A DNA stretch of 64,000 bases, taken from contig NZ_JAJVKW010000019.1 of assembly GCF_024198255.1 (NCBI RefSeq), forward strand, positions 62,001 to 126,000, written 5' to 3'. A program made the translations under genes and the position numbers. Shown here piece by piece: positions 56,778 through 64,000 of this stretch. The notes under the pieces were generated by a model. It was not told where the DNA came from, did not search any database, and saw only the letters and a list, made by a program, of their open reading frames with translations. The stretch is from Myxococcus guangdongensis (GTDB lineage: Bacteria > Myxococcota > Myxococcia > Myxococcales > Myxococcaceae). Position 1 is the stretch's first letter, and every line of letters begins with the position of its first letter.

Positions 56778-57659
56778 TCAGCCCTGCGTGGGCGTCGCGC
56801 GCGGACGACGCGGCTTCTTGGTGCTGGTGATTTCGAGCGACAGGTCCATGGCCCGCGCCGAGTGCGTCAGCGCGCCCATGGAGACGAAGTCCACGCCCAT
56901 CTTCGCCAACCGGGGCAGCCGGTCCAGCGTGACGCCACCGGAGACCTCGAGCGGGACGCGGCCCCCCGCGAGCTTCACGGCCTCGCGAATCTGCGCGTCG
57001 TCCATGTTGTCGAGCATCACCACGTCCGCCCCACCCTCCAGGGCCTCCGCGAGCTGCTTGAGGTTGGTGACCTCGATTTCAATCTTGCACAGGCGCGGGC
57101 CGTTCGCCTTGGCGCGCTTGAGCGCCTCGGAGATGGAGCCGCCCACCGCCGCGATGTGGTTGTCCTTGATGAGGACGCCATCGAAGAGGCCGAAGCGGTG
57201 GTTGGTGGCGCCGCCCATGCGGACGGCGTCCTTGGCCAGCACGCGCATGCCCGGAGGCGTCTTGCGCGTGTCCAGCACCTGCATCTTCGAGCCACGCACC
57301 GACGTCATCGCCTGTTGAGCCAGGGTGGCGATGCCGGCGGCGCGCTGCACGAGGTTGAGCGCGGTGCGCTCGGCGGCGAGCAGGGAGCGCAGCCGCCCGT
57401 GACACCGGGCGGCCACGACCTTGGGTTTGATCTCCTGACCGTCCTGGCGGACCAGCTCCACCTCGACGTCCGGGTCGACCTTGTGGAAGACGCGCGTGAA
57501 GGCCTCCAGCCCCGCGAGGACCAACTGCTCCTTGGCGACCAGCTCAGCGCTTCCCTCCGCGTCGGGAGGGATGAGCGCTTGCGAGGTGACGTCTCCCGCC
57601 GCCCCCAGGTCTTCGTCGAGGGCGAGGTCGATGAGCCGATCCAGGTAATCCTGCTGCAC
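56778..57659 (-). CDS. nadC: Nicotinate-nucleotide pyrophosphorylase (carboxylating)
   Basis: 293 residues, family length. DEDLGAAGDVTSQALIP, RTALNLVQRAAGIAT, DTRKTPPGMR (substrate binding), GGATNHRFGLFDGVLIKDNHI, IEIEV and EVSGGV are all present. The enzyme converts quinolinate and PRPP to nicotinate mononucleotide in de novo NAD synthesis. nadA and nadB are not nearby. GTG 57659 with AGGAGGAG. It begins 11 bp after the valS stop, so the two are probably cotranscribed. Confidence 0.95.
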   Translation of the reverse strand: MQQDYLDRLIDLALDEDLGAAGDVTSQALIPPDAEGSAELVAKEQLVLAGLEAFTRVFHKVDPDVEVELVRQDGQEIKPKVVAARCHGRLRSLLAAERTALNLVQRAAGIATLAQQAMTSVRGSKMQVLDTRKTPPGMRVLAKDAVRMGGATNHRFGLFDGVLIKDNHIAAVGGSISEALKRAKANGPRLCKIEIEVTNLKQLAEALEGGADVVMLDNMDDAQIREAVKLAGGRVPLEVSGGVTLDRLPRLAKMGVDFVSMGALTHSARAMDLSLEITSTKKPRRPRATPTQG

Positions 57660-57670
57660 GTCTCCTCCTG

Positions 57671-60600
57671 CTACCGCCGGGCCTTCGCCCGTGTCGAGGG
57701 CTTCGCCCGGGTGACCTTCTTGGCCGCCGCCTTCCGGGCGGAAGCCTTCTTCGCGGTGGCCTTGCCACCCGTCTTCTTGCCCGCCGACTTCGCAGGGGCC
57801 TTCTTCGCGGCCTTGCCCACGGCCTTCTTCGCCGCGGCCTTGCCCGCGGCCTTCTTCGCCGCGGCCTTGCCCGCGGCCTTCTTCGCCGGGGCGCCCTTCT
57901 TCGCGGCGGCCTTGCCCGTCGCCTTCTTGGCGGCCTTGCCCGTGGCCTTCACGCCAGTCTTCTTCGCGGCGGCCTTGCCCGTGGCCTTCGCGCCAGCCTT
58001 CTTCGCGGCGGCCTTGCCCGCGGCCTTCTTCGCCGGAGCCTTGTCCGCGGGCTTCGCGGGAGCCTTCTTCGCCGGGGCCTTCACCACGAACTCCGCGCCA
58101 GGAGGCGCCACGTCCGCGTCGGCCTTCTTCGCGGAAACCCCACCCGGAGGCGTGGGCTTGGGCGCGGAGGGCTTCTTCGCCGGAGCCTTCTTGGCGACAG
58201 GGGCCGAAGCCTCCGTCGTCGTGGGCAGGAACGTGGTCGCGCTGGGCGCCTCCTCGTCGGCCTCCGTCACAGGCGCGGCGGCCTGGGCCTTGGCCTTCTT
58301 GGGCTTCTTCTCGGCCTTGGGAGCATCGGCGGGAGCCTCGCGGCCATCGCCGCCCTCCTTCGCCTTGCCGAACTCGCGCATCGCGTCGTCCACGAGCCCC
58401 ATGCTCATGTACGCCACGCCCAGGTCGTGGTGGTCGGAGGGAGACAGCCCCTCCTTCGTCCCCTCGCGCAGCTTCGCGAGCGCGTCCTGGACCTGGGGGT
58501 CCGTCTGGGGCACCTGGCCCTCGTCTGCGCCCAACTCACCCTTCAGTTCCTGGCCCAGGTCGACGCCGCCCGTCTCCTCCTTCGACGGGGCGACCTTCAC
58601 CTGGGCCGGCTCGGAGGGGGAGGCACTCTCCTCGGGATTCGTGGTGCTCTCGGACGGCAGGTTCTCGGGCATGGAGGGCTCCGGGGCAATCCGCTGCAGG
58701 TGATCTTCGAGCTTGGCCTTGCGCTCCTTCAACTCCTCCACGCGGGCGCGATCTTTCTCCACCACGTCCGGAGGCGCCTTGGCCACGAAGTTGGGGTTGT
58801 CGAGCTTGCGAAGGACGCTGGCCGCTTCCTGCTCGGCGCGGGCAATCTCCTTGCGCAGCCGCTCCCGCTCCGCGTCCAGGTCGATGAGCCCGGCCAACGG
58901 AACGTAGATCTCCAGGTTCGTCGCCACGAAGGCCGCCGCCTGGGGAGGCTTGGGGCCCGGCGGGCCCACCTGGACGTCGGACAGGCCGGCCAGGGGCAGC
59001 AGGTAGCCCCGCCACCGCTCGAGCAGCTCGCGCGTGCGCGCATCCGGGCTCTGCACCACGGCCTTCACCTTGGTGGCCGGCGGCAGGTTGCTCTCACCCC
59101 GGATGGTCCGCAGCCCCTCGATGGCCGCGATGACCGGCGCCATCTCCGACTCGGCCGCCTCGTCCACCAGCGCCGTGTCCGGCTCCGGGTAGGAGGCAAT
59201 CATGATGCTCTCCGTCGGCCGGGACATCGGCAGCTTCTGCCAGATCTCCTCGGTGATGAAGGGCATGAACGGGTGCATCAGCCGCAGCACGCGGTCCAGC
59301 GCGTACACCAGCACCGCGCGCGTGGTGTCCTTCGCCGTCGCGTCGTCGCCGTACAGCGAGGGCTTCGACAGCTCGATGTACCAGTCACACAGCTCCGCCC
59401 AGAGGAACTGGTACAGCGTGGAGGCGGCCTCCGCGAAGCCGTAGACCTCCAGCGACGCGCTGGCCTCCTTCGTCGCGCGCTGCAGGCGCGAGAGGATCCA
59501 CCGGTCCGCCAGCGTCAGCGGCAGCTCCTTCGGCGAGCGGCCGTCGTACTGGTACCCGCCGCCCATGTTCATCAGGGCGAAGCGGCTGGCGTTCCACAGC
59601 TTGTTGCAGAACGCCTTGTAGCCAGCGAGCCGGTCCATCGACAGCTTGATGTCGCGGCCCTGCTGCGTGAGCGACGCGAGCGTGAAGCGCAGCGCGTCCG
59701 CGCCGAAGGCGGGCATGCCCTGCGGGAACTTGTTCTTCAGCGTCGCGTTGAGCTGCTCGGGCTTGGCGCCGAGGATGACGTCCAGGGGATCGATGACGTT
59801 CCCCTTCGTCTTGGACATCTTCTCGCCCTTCTCGTCGCGCACCATCGCGTGCAGGTACACGGTGCGGAAGGGCACATCGCCCATGAAGTGCAGGCCCATC
59901 ATCATCATCCGGGCGACCCAGAAGAAGATGATGTCGTGGCCCGTCTCCATGACGGACGTCGGATAGAAGGTCTTCAGCTCCGCCGTGTCGCGCGGCCAGC
60001 CCAGCGTGGAGAAGGGCCAGAGCGCGGACGAGAACCACGTGTCCAGCACGTCCGGGTCCTGGATGAAGCTCTTGCCGCCACACTTGGGGCACGCCTCGGG
60101 CGCGGTGCGAGAGACGATGGGCTCCGCGCGAGCGAAGTCCACGCCGCCCACCTTCACCGTCGGCGCATCCAGCGGGAGGTCGGTGTCGTCACCCTGACGG
60201 GGGCTGCAGGAGGTGCAGTAGTACGCGGGAATCTGGTGGCCCCACCACAGCTGGCGGCTGACGCACCAGTCGTGGATGTTGCGCATCCAGTGGAAGTACG
60301 TGTTCGTCCACGACTCGGGGACGAACTTGGTGCGGCCCTGCTCCACCGCCTCGATGGCCGGACGCGCCAGGGGTTCGATCTTGATGAACCACTGCGGCGA
60401 CAGGCGCGGCTCCACCACGGTGGCACAGCGCTGACAGGTGCCCACGTTGAGCTTGTGCGGCTCCTCCTTCTCCAGGAGCCCCTGCTCCTGCAGGTCCGCG
60501 AGCACCGCCTTGCGCGCCTCGAAGCGGTCCAGGCCGGCGTACTTGCCGGTGTCCTTCGTCATCCGCGCCGACTCGTCCAGGATGGACAGCATCGGCAGCT

Positions 60601-61483
60601 TGTGCCGCAGGCCCGTCTGGTAGTCGTTGAAGTCGTGCGCGGGCGTGACCTTCACCACGCCGGTGCCGAACTTCGGGTCCACCAGCTCCGCGTCCGCGAT
60701 GATGGGAATCTCGCGGCCCGTCAGCGGCAGCACCACGAACTGGCCGGCGAGGCCCAGGTAGCGCTCGTCCTCGGGGTGGATGGCGACGGCGGTGTCACCC
60801 AGCATCGTCTCCGGGCGCGTCGTCGCCACGGTGAGCGTGCGCTCGCTGTCCTTGATGGGATAGCGGATGTGCCAGATGGAGCCGTTCTTCTCCTCGTGCT
60901 CGACCTCCAGGTCGCTGAGCGCCGTGCGGCACGAGGGGCACCAGTTGATGAGCTTCTGGGCCCGGTACATCAGGCCCTCTTCGTACAGCCGGACGAAGAC
61001 CTCGCGCACCGCGGCCGACGACTGGTCGTCCATGGTGAAGCGCTCGCGGCTCCAGTCCAGCGACGCCCCCAGGTAGCGGTGCTGCTCGCCGATGCGGGCG
61101 CCGTACTTGCCCTTCCACGTCCAGACGCGCTCGAGGAACTTCTCGCGGCCGAGGTCGTGGCGGCTCTTGCCCTCGGTCTTCTTGAGCTCCTTCTCCACCA
61201 CCATCTGCGTGGCGATGCCGGCGTGGTCCGTGCCCGGCAGCCAGAGCGCGTTGAAGCCGCTCATCCGCTTCCAGCGCGTGAGGATGTCCTGGATGGTCGC
61301 GGTGAGCGCGTGGCCGATGTGCAGGCTGCCCGTGACGTTGGGCGGCGGCAGGACGATGGAGAAGGCGGGCTTGTCGGAGGTCGCCGCGGCGCGGAAGTAA
61401 TCTCGCTCGAGCCAGAGGGCATAGAGGCGAGCCTCGACCTCGGAGGGCTCGTAGGCCTTGGACAGTTCGGTCGTGTCGGTCAT
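57671..61483 (-). CDS. valS: Valyl-tRNA synthetase with histone-H1-like C-terminal extension
   Basis: 1270 residues against a usual 880-950. Residues 1-932 are a complete class I ValRS: HIGH at 55-58, editing domain, KMSKT at 555-559, anticodon domain and the C-terminal coiled-coil arm ([18 protein letters not shown]). An added 338 residues follow: an acidic/Pro/Ser linker, a TPR-like segment ([26 protein letters not shown], about 1015-1040), a second linker, then a 136-residue Lys/Ala-rich tail (1135-1270) of [10 protein letters not shown]-type repeats like histone H1 or bacterial Hc1. The frame is open throughout, with no stop or shift. Charged tRNA-Val production is certain; the tail's role (nucleic-acid or polyanion binding) is inference. 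ATG 61483 is the family start. Confidence 0.92.
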   Translation of the reverse strand: MTDTTELSKAYEPSEVEARLYALWLERDYFRAAATSDKPAFSIVLPPPNVTGSLHIGHALTATIQDILTRWKRMSGFNALWLPGTDHAGIATQMVVEKELKKTEGKSRHDLGREKFLERVWTWKGKYGARIGEQHRYLGASLDWSRERFTMDDQSSAAVREVFVRLYEEGLMYRAQKLINWCPSCRTALSDLEVEHEEKNGSIWHIRYPIKDSERTLTVATTRPETMLGDTAVAIHPEDERYLGLAGQFVVLPLTGREIPIIADAELVDPKFGTGVVKVTPAHDFNDYQTGLRHKLPMLSILDESARMTKDTGKYAGLDRFEARKAVLADLQEQGLLEKEEPHKLNVGTCQRCATVVEPRLSPQWFIKIEPLARPAIEAVEQGRTKFVPESWTNTYFHWMRNIHDWCVSRQLWWGHQIPAYYCTSCSPRQGDDTDLPLDAPTVKVGGVDFARAEPIVSRTAPEACPKCGGKSFIQDPDVLDTWFSSALWPFSTLGWPRDTAELKTFYPTSVMETGHDIIFFWVARMMMMGLHFMGDVPFRTVYLHAMVRDEKGEKMSKTKGNVIDPLDVILGAKPEQLNATLKNKFPQGMPAFGADALRFTLASLTQQGRDIKLSMDRLAGYKAFCNKLWNASRFALMNMGGGYQYDGRSPKELPLTLADRWILSRLQRATKEASASLEVYGFAEAASTLYQFLWAELCDWYIELSKPSLYGDDATAKDTTRAVLVYALDRVLRLMHPFMPFITEEIWQKLPMSRPTESIMIASYPEPDTALVDEAAESEMAPVIAAIEGLRTIRGESNLPPATKVKAVVQSPDARTRELLERWRGYLLPLAGLSDVQVGPPGPKPPQAAAFVATNLEIYVPLAGLIDLDAERERLRKEIARAEQEAASVLRKLDNPNFVAKAPPDVVEKDRARVEELKERKAKLEDHLQRIAPEPSMPENLPSESTTNPEESASPSEPAQVKVAPSKEETGGVDLGQELKGELGADEGQVPQTDPQVQDALAKLREGTKEGLSPSDHHDLGVAYMSMGLVDDAMREFGKAKEGGDGREAPADAPKAEKKPKKAKAQAAAPVTEADEEAPSATTFLPTTTEASAPVAKKAPAKKPSAPKPTPPGGVSAKKADADVAPPGAEFVVKAPAKKAPAKPADKAPAKKAAGKAAAKKAGAKATGKAAAKKTGVKATGKAAKKATGKAAAKKGAPAKKAAGKAAAKKAAGKAAAKKAVGKAAKKAPAKSAGKKTGGKATAKKASARKAAAKKVTRAKPSTRAKARR
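57674..58081 (-). repeat. Lys/Ala-rich coding repeat in valS
   Basis: Encodes the H1-like tail. Short units such as AAGKAAAKK recur with near-identical DNA (on the plus strand, GCCTTCTTCGCCGCGGCCTT-type blocks), so length variation between strains is likely. Confidence 0.85.
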
Positions 61484-61546
61484 TGAAGACGGCCAGTCCC
61501 CCTGAGGGGGACCGGCAAAGGTCAAGGGGTTACGGCGCGAAGCGCC

Positions 61547-62830
61547 TCAGTGCTGGGTCTCTCGGTCCTTGATGAGCCGCTCGAGCTCCTCACGGATGAT
61601 GGTCTCCGCCAGCTGCGGTACGACCTCCCAGGCAATCTTCTCGATGACCTCGCGCGACGCCTTGGACAGCGCCTCGCGAAGCAGGGCCTCGCCCCCATCC
61701 GACGACGTGGGACGCGCCGTGGCGGCCGGACGGGCCACCGGAGCGGGCGCCGTCGGCGGGCCACCGATGTCGAGGGAGATCTCCTCCGCGCCGCTGGTGT
61801 CGGGCAGCGAGTCCTCGATGCTGATGGCCGGCTGAGCGGCCACCGGCGCCGCCGGAGCCCCCAGGCCGAACGGATCCCGGTTGCGAGCCGCCGGCTGCGT
61901 CACCCCGCCACCGGCGATGGGAGGCAGCGGCGTGGCCCCCGGCGGACGGGGCACCCCACCCGGCATGCCCGGCCCGGGCGCACCCGGACGCCCGGCCATG
62001 CCCGGAGCCCCAGGCCCCGGAGGCATCCCCGGACGCGGCGGCATGCCCGGCGCGGGAGCCCCCGGCGGAGGCGGTACACCCGGACGACCCACGGCGCCCG
62101 GCGGCATGCCCGGCCCCGGAGGACGCGGAGCACCAGGGCCCGGCGGCATCCCAGGGCCCGGAGGACGCGCCATGCCAGGACCCGGCGGCATGCCCGGACC
62201 CGGCGGACGCGGGGCGCCAGGGCCCGGCGGCATCCCAGGGCCCGGAGGACGCGCCATGCCCGGCGGCATCCCAGGGCCCGGAGGACGCGGAGCACCAGGG
62301 CCCGGCGGCATCCCAGGGCCCGGAGGACGCGCACCCGGCGCCGGCGGCACGCCCGGACGGGCGGCCATGGGGGGCGCGGCGGCGGGGGCCGGCTGCGGCG
62401 CGACGGGCGCGGCGGAGGGACGAATCACCTGCGTGGCGATGGAGGCCGGCAGGGTGTTGGACTTCTGGCCGACCAGCGCCTTCACCTTGTCGAGCAGCAC
62501 CTGGCTCTCGAACGGCTTGGTGATGTGGTCGTCGGCGCGGGCCGCGCGGGCGCGGTTCTCGTCGAACGCCTCGAAGGTGCCCGCCAGCAGCATCACCGGG
62601 ATGCCCTGGGTGGCCGGGTCGTTCTTCAGCGCCTCGCAGACCTCGTAGCCGCTCTTGCCCGGCATCATCACGTCGGCCAGGACGACGTCCGGGCGCAGCT
62701 CCCGGCTGCGCGAGATGGCGTCCAGCCCGTTGTCGACCGCGGTCACCTGAAAGTCCTCGGTCGCGAAGATCATGCCGATCACCTTGCGGATGGTGAGCGA
62801 GTCATCGGCGACCAGCAGATTCTTGGGCAT
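61547..62830 (-). CDS. romR: Motility polarity response regulator, RomR-like
   Basis: 427 residues. Receiver at 1-118 with VADDS, Asp53 (VVLADVMMP) and HITKPFE. A 250-residue Pro/Gly/Met-rich linker (PPGPGMPPGPGAPRPPG repeats) follows, then a short acidic section and a C-terminal helix rich in Glu (EKIAWEVVPQLAETIIREELERLIKDRE). RomR of Myxococcus xanthus has the same order (REC with phospho-site Asp53, Pro-rich linker, Glu-rich tail) and about the same length. RomR localises to cell poles and sets MglA/MglB polarity for gliding and type IV pili. Identity is by architecture and recall, not alignment. ATG 62830 chosen over the in-frame start 84 bp upstream. Confidence 0.8.
   Translation of the reverse strand: MPKNLLVADDSLTIRKVIGMIFATEDFQVTAVDNGLDAISRSRELRPDVVLADVMMPGKSGYEVCEALKNDPATQGIPVMLLAGTFEAFDENRARAARADDHITKPFESQVLLDKVKALVGQKSNTLPASIATQVIRPSAAPVAPQPAPAAAPPMAARPGVPPAPGARPPGPGMPPGPGAPRPPGPGMPPGMARPPGPGMPPGPGAPRPPGPGMPPGPGMARPPGPGMPPGPGAPRPPGPGMPPGAVGRPGVPPPPGAPAPGMPPRPGMPPGPGAPGMAGRPGAPGPGMPGGVPRPPGATPLPPIAGGGVTQPAARNRDPFGLGAPAAPVAAQPAISIEDSLPDTSGAEEISLDIGGPPTAPAPVARPAATARPTSSDGGEALLREALSKASREVIEKIAWEVVPQLAETIIREELERLIKDRETQH
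62088..62344 (-). repeat. Pro/Gly/Met-rich coding repeat in romR
   Basis: Tandem blocks encoding RPPGPGMPPGPGAPRPPGPGM with near-identical DNA (plus strand CAGGGCCCGGCGGCATCCCA recurs). Recombination here could change linker length. Confidence 0.8.
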
Positions 62831-62947
62831 CGGTATCGGGCCTCGGGGGCGTCGGACCCCCTGAATTCGTTGAAGAATCCGGCCGTGAAAACCTGCTTCA
62901 CGGCACGGTATCAAGCCTGGCAGCTTACGGTTCGCGCTCCGGGACGA

Positions 62948-63763
62948 TCAAGAAAACATGCGCTGCAGGTCGAGGAACAGCACCGGCTCCGCCAACCCGG
63001 GCACCCGGAAGGTCCCCGCCGTCTCGTCCGGCTCGAAGCGCTGCAGCACTCCGAGCACCCGCGTGGCCGTCAGCCCCACGTGACGACCCGCCAGCTCCGC
63101 CAGGAGGAAGAACGGCTCCGGCGCGGGGGGCGTCCCGAGCAATGCCGGAACCGAACAGATGGGCCACAGGACCTGAGCATGCGGGAAGATACCGGCGACC
63201 GGCCCGCTCTGCACGGGCAGGACGCTGAATGCTTCACCCCGGGCCACCACCTGGGACACGAAGGCCAGGGGCACGCCGAACAGCCGCCCCTGTGACTCGA
63301 AGACCAGCGCCCGCTCGGGCACGGACTCGGCCCAGTGCACGGGGCGCGGGGGAGCAGGCGTCGAGCGCGGGCCCACCCGGTGCGGCAGCGCCTCCGCGAT
63401 GAGTTCCAGATACAGCCGGTCCTTGTGCAGCACCGCCCCCCGGCTCAACGGCGCCAGCGAGTCCGCCAACCCCGGCGGCAACAGGAAGAACGGCGCGCGC
63501 GCCACGTCCGCCACCTCCACCACGGAGCGCACTCGCACCGCGAGCGTGGGGCTCACATCCAACACCACCACCATGCCCGCGTCTGGCTCCGGCGCGCCGC
63601 CGAGCAGCGCCGCCAGGTCCTTCACTTCGAGCACGCCTCGCAGGTTGCTGCCATTGCCACCGGGCATCGCCACTTCCATGACGGATGTGGCTTCCACGGC
63701 ATAGCGGGTCTCCCCGGCTTCGACGAGCAAGCAGAGACGGCGACCGCTTTCGAAGGGCGACAC
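62948..63763 (-). CDS. Tandem CheW-like domain protein
   Basis: 271 residues. Two CheW-like modules: residues 1-125 (LCLLVEAGETRYAVEATSVMEV...LRGVLEVKDLAALLG) and about 150-271 (RALVFESQGRLFGVPLAFVSQVV...GLTATRVLGVLQRFEP...LFLDLQRMF). CheW folds couple receptors to CheA-type kinases. No other che gene is visible, but it lies between romR and a receiver gene, so a link to motility signalling is possible. GTG 63763. Confidence 0.72.
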   Translation of the reverse strand: MSPFESGRRLCLLVEAGETRYAVEATSVMEVAMPGGNGSNLRGVLEVKDLAALLGGAPEPDAGMVVVLDVSPTLAVRVRSVVEVADVARAPFFLLPPGLADSLAPLSRGAVLHKDRLYLELIAEALPHRVGPRSTPAPPRPVHWAESVPERALVFESQGRLFGVPLAFVSQVVARGEAFSVLPVQSGPVAGIFPHAQVLWPICSVPALLGTPPAPEPFFLLAELAGRHVGLTATRVLGVLQRFEPDETAGTFRVPGLAEPVLFLDLQRMFS

Positions 63764-63804
63764 GGGGCGCGACCCTAGCAGCGTTCCATGGGGGGTGCTA
63801 AGCC

Positions 63805-64000
63805 ATGCGGGAGATGGCGCGCATTCTCCTCGTCGACGACGAAAAGATCGCCCGCACCCTCTACGGCGACTACCTCACGGCCGTGGGCCACACCGTCACG
63901 GCGGTGGCCACGTTCCTGGAGGCCCGACAGGCGCTCGCCGCGGACCGGTTCGACGCGGTGGTGACGGACCTCATCCTCCCCGGTGGCGACGGCATGGAGG
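63805..64000 (+). CDS. Response regulator receiver protein (5' end only)
   Basis: 65 codons visible. RILLVDDEKIARTLYGDYLTAVGHTV and VVTDLILPGGDGME show a canonical receiver with both acidic residues and the phosphoacceptor Asp; the conserved Lys lies beyond the window. Start at ATG 63805 or in-frame ATG 63814. Output domain unknown. Divergent from the CheW-like gene, 41 bp apart. Confidence 0.8.
   Translation, partial: MREMARILLVDDEKIARTLYGDYLTAVGHTVTAVATFLEARQALAADRFDAVVTDLILPGGDGME

Noticed and set aside
57674-58081. Lys/Ala-rich repeat as a separate histone H1-like gene
   Set aside because: The frame is continuous with ValRS, and no start codon with a ribosome site is evident at the head of the tail.
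58427-61486. Plus-strand frame of 1019 codons opposite valS
   Set aside because: Antisense shadow; the minus strand carries conserved ValRS motifs.

Overview
The window is about 70% GC, densely coded, and reads as chromosome from a fruiting-type myxobacterium (Myxococcota, Cystobacterineae; close to Myxococcus, Corallococcus or Pyxidicoccus). The evidence is a Ser/Thr kinase and a pseudokinase, many two-component proteins, MYXO-CTERM C-termini, DUF4215-type Cys-rich repeats, a perfect match to the published Myxococcus LexA box, and a protein with the length, architecture and Asp53 of the motility polarity regulator RomR. I saw no rRNA, tRNA, insertion sequence, prophage or CRISPR array.

Region by region. 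1-5.7 kb (minus strand): the 3' part of an AAA-like/WD40 signalling protein, then two secreted paralogues ending in a shared domain with a CxxCH motif. 5.8-10.4 kb: a ribbon-helix-helix regulator with a possible coupled micro-ORF, a BamE/SmpA-like lipoprotein, a yacG - PHP phosphatase - flippase-like operon, a quinone oxidoreductase and a small membrane protein. 10.7-16.5 kb: a three-gene operon of kinase-nSTAND, TPR/PEGA protein and a 12-repeat Cys-rich surface protein. 16.5-27.3 kb: agmatinase, lone receivers, an HtrA protease followed by a pseudokinase-PEGA protein, a hybrid kinase with a dead receiver, an MshEN protein, a VOC protein and a REC-DUF4388 protein. 27.4-37.7 kb (minus): a four-gene secreted/outer-membrane operon with two MYXO-CTERM proteins and a 1203-residue predicted barrel. 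37.9-44.2 kb (minus): FecR-like protein, histidine kinase and a very large REC-GAF-PAS-HK-REC-REC-GGDEF-like protein. 44.3-55 kb: lexA with its SOS box, a TPR lipoprotein, a TolB/CsgG-like barrel protein, an nlpD-like LysM-M23 gene next to surE, an ADP-ribosylglycohydrolase variant, a 58-residue protein, SRPBCC, glpX, ybgC-like and PafA-like genes. 55-64 kb: alpha/beta hydrolase, a broken WYL regulator, nadC, valS with a histone-H1-like tail, romR, a CheW-like protein and the start of a receiver protein.

Housekeeping functions (lexA, valS, nadC, glpX, surE, yacG) are interleaved with lineage-specific signalling and cell-surface genes. The most unusual items are the valyl-tRNA synthetase with a 338-residue extension ending in a Lys/Ala-rich H1-like tail, the four-gene surface operon, the kinase-STAND/Cys-rich operon, and the tandem CxxCH secreted family.
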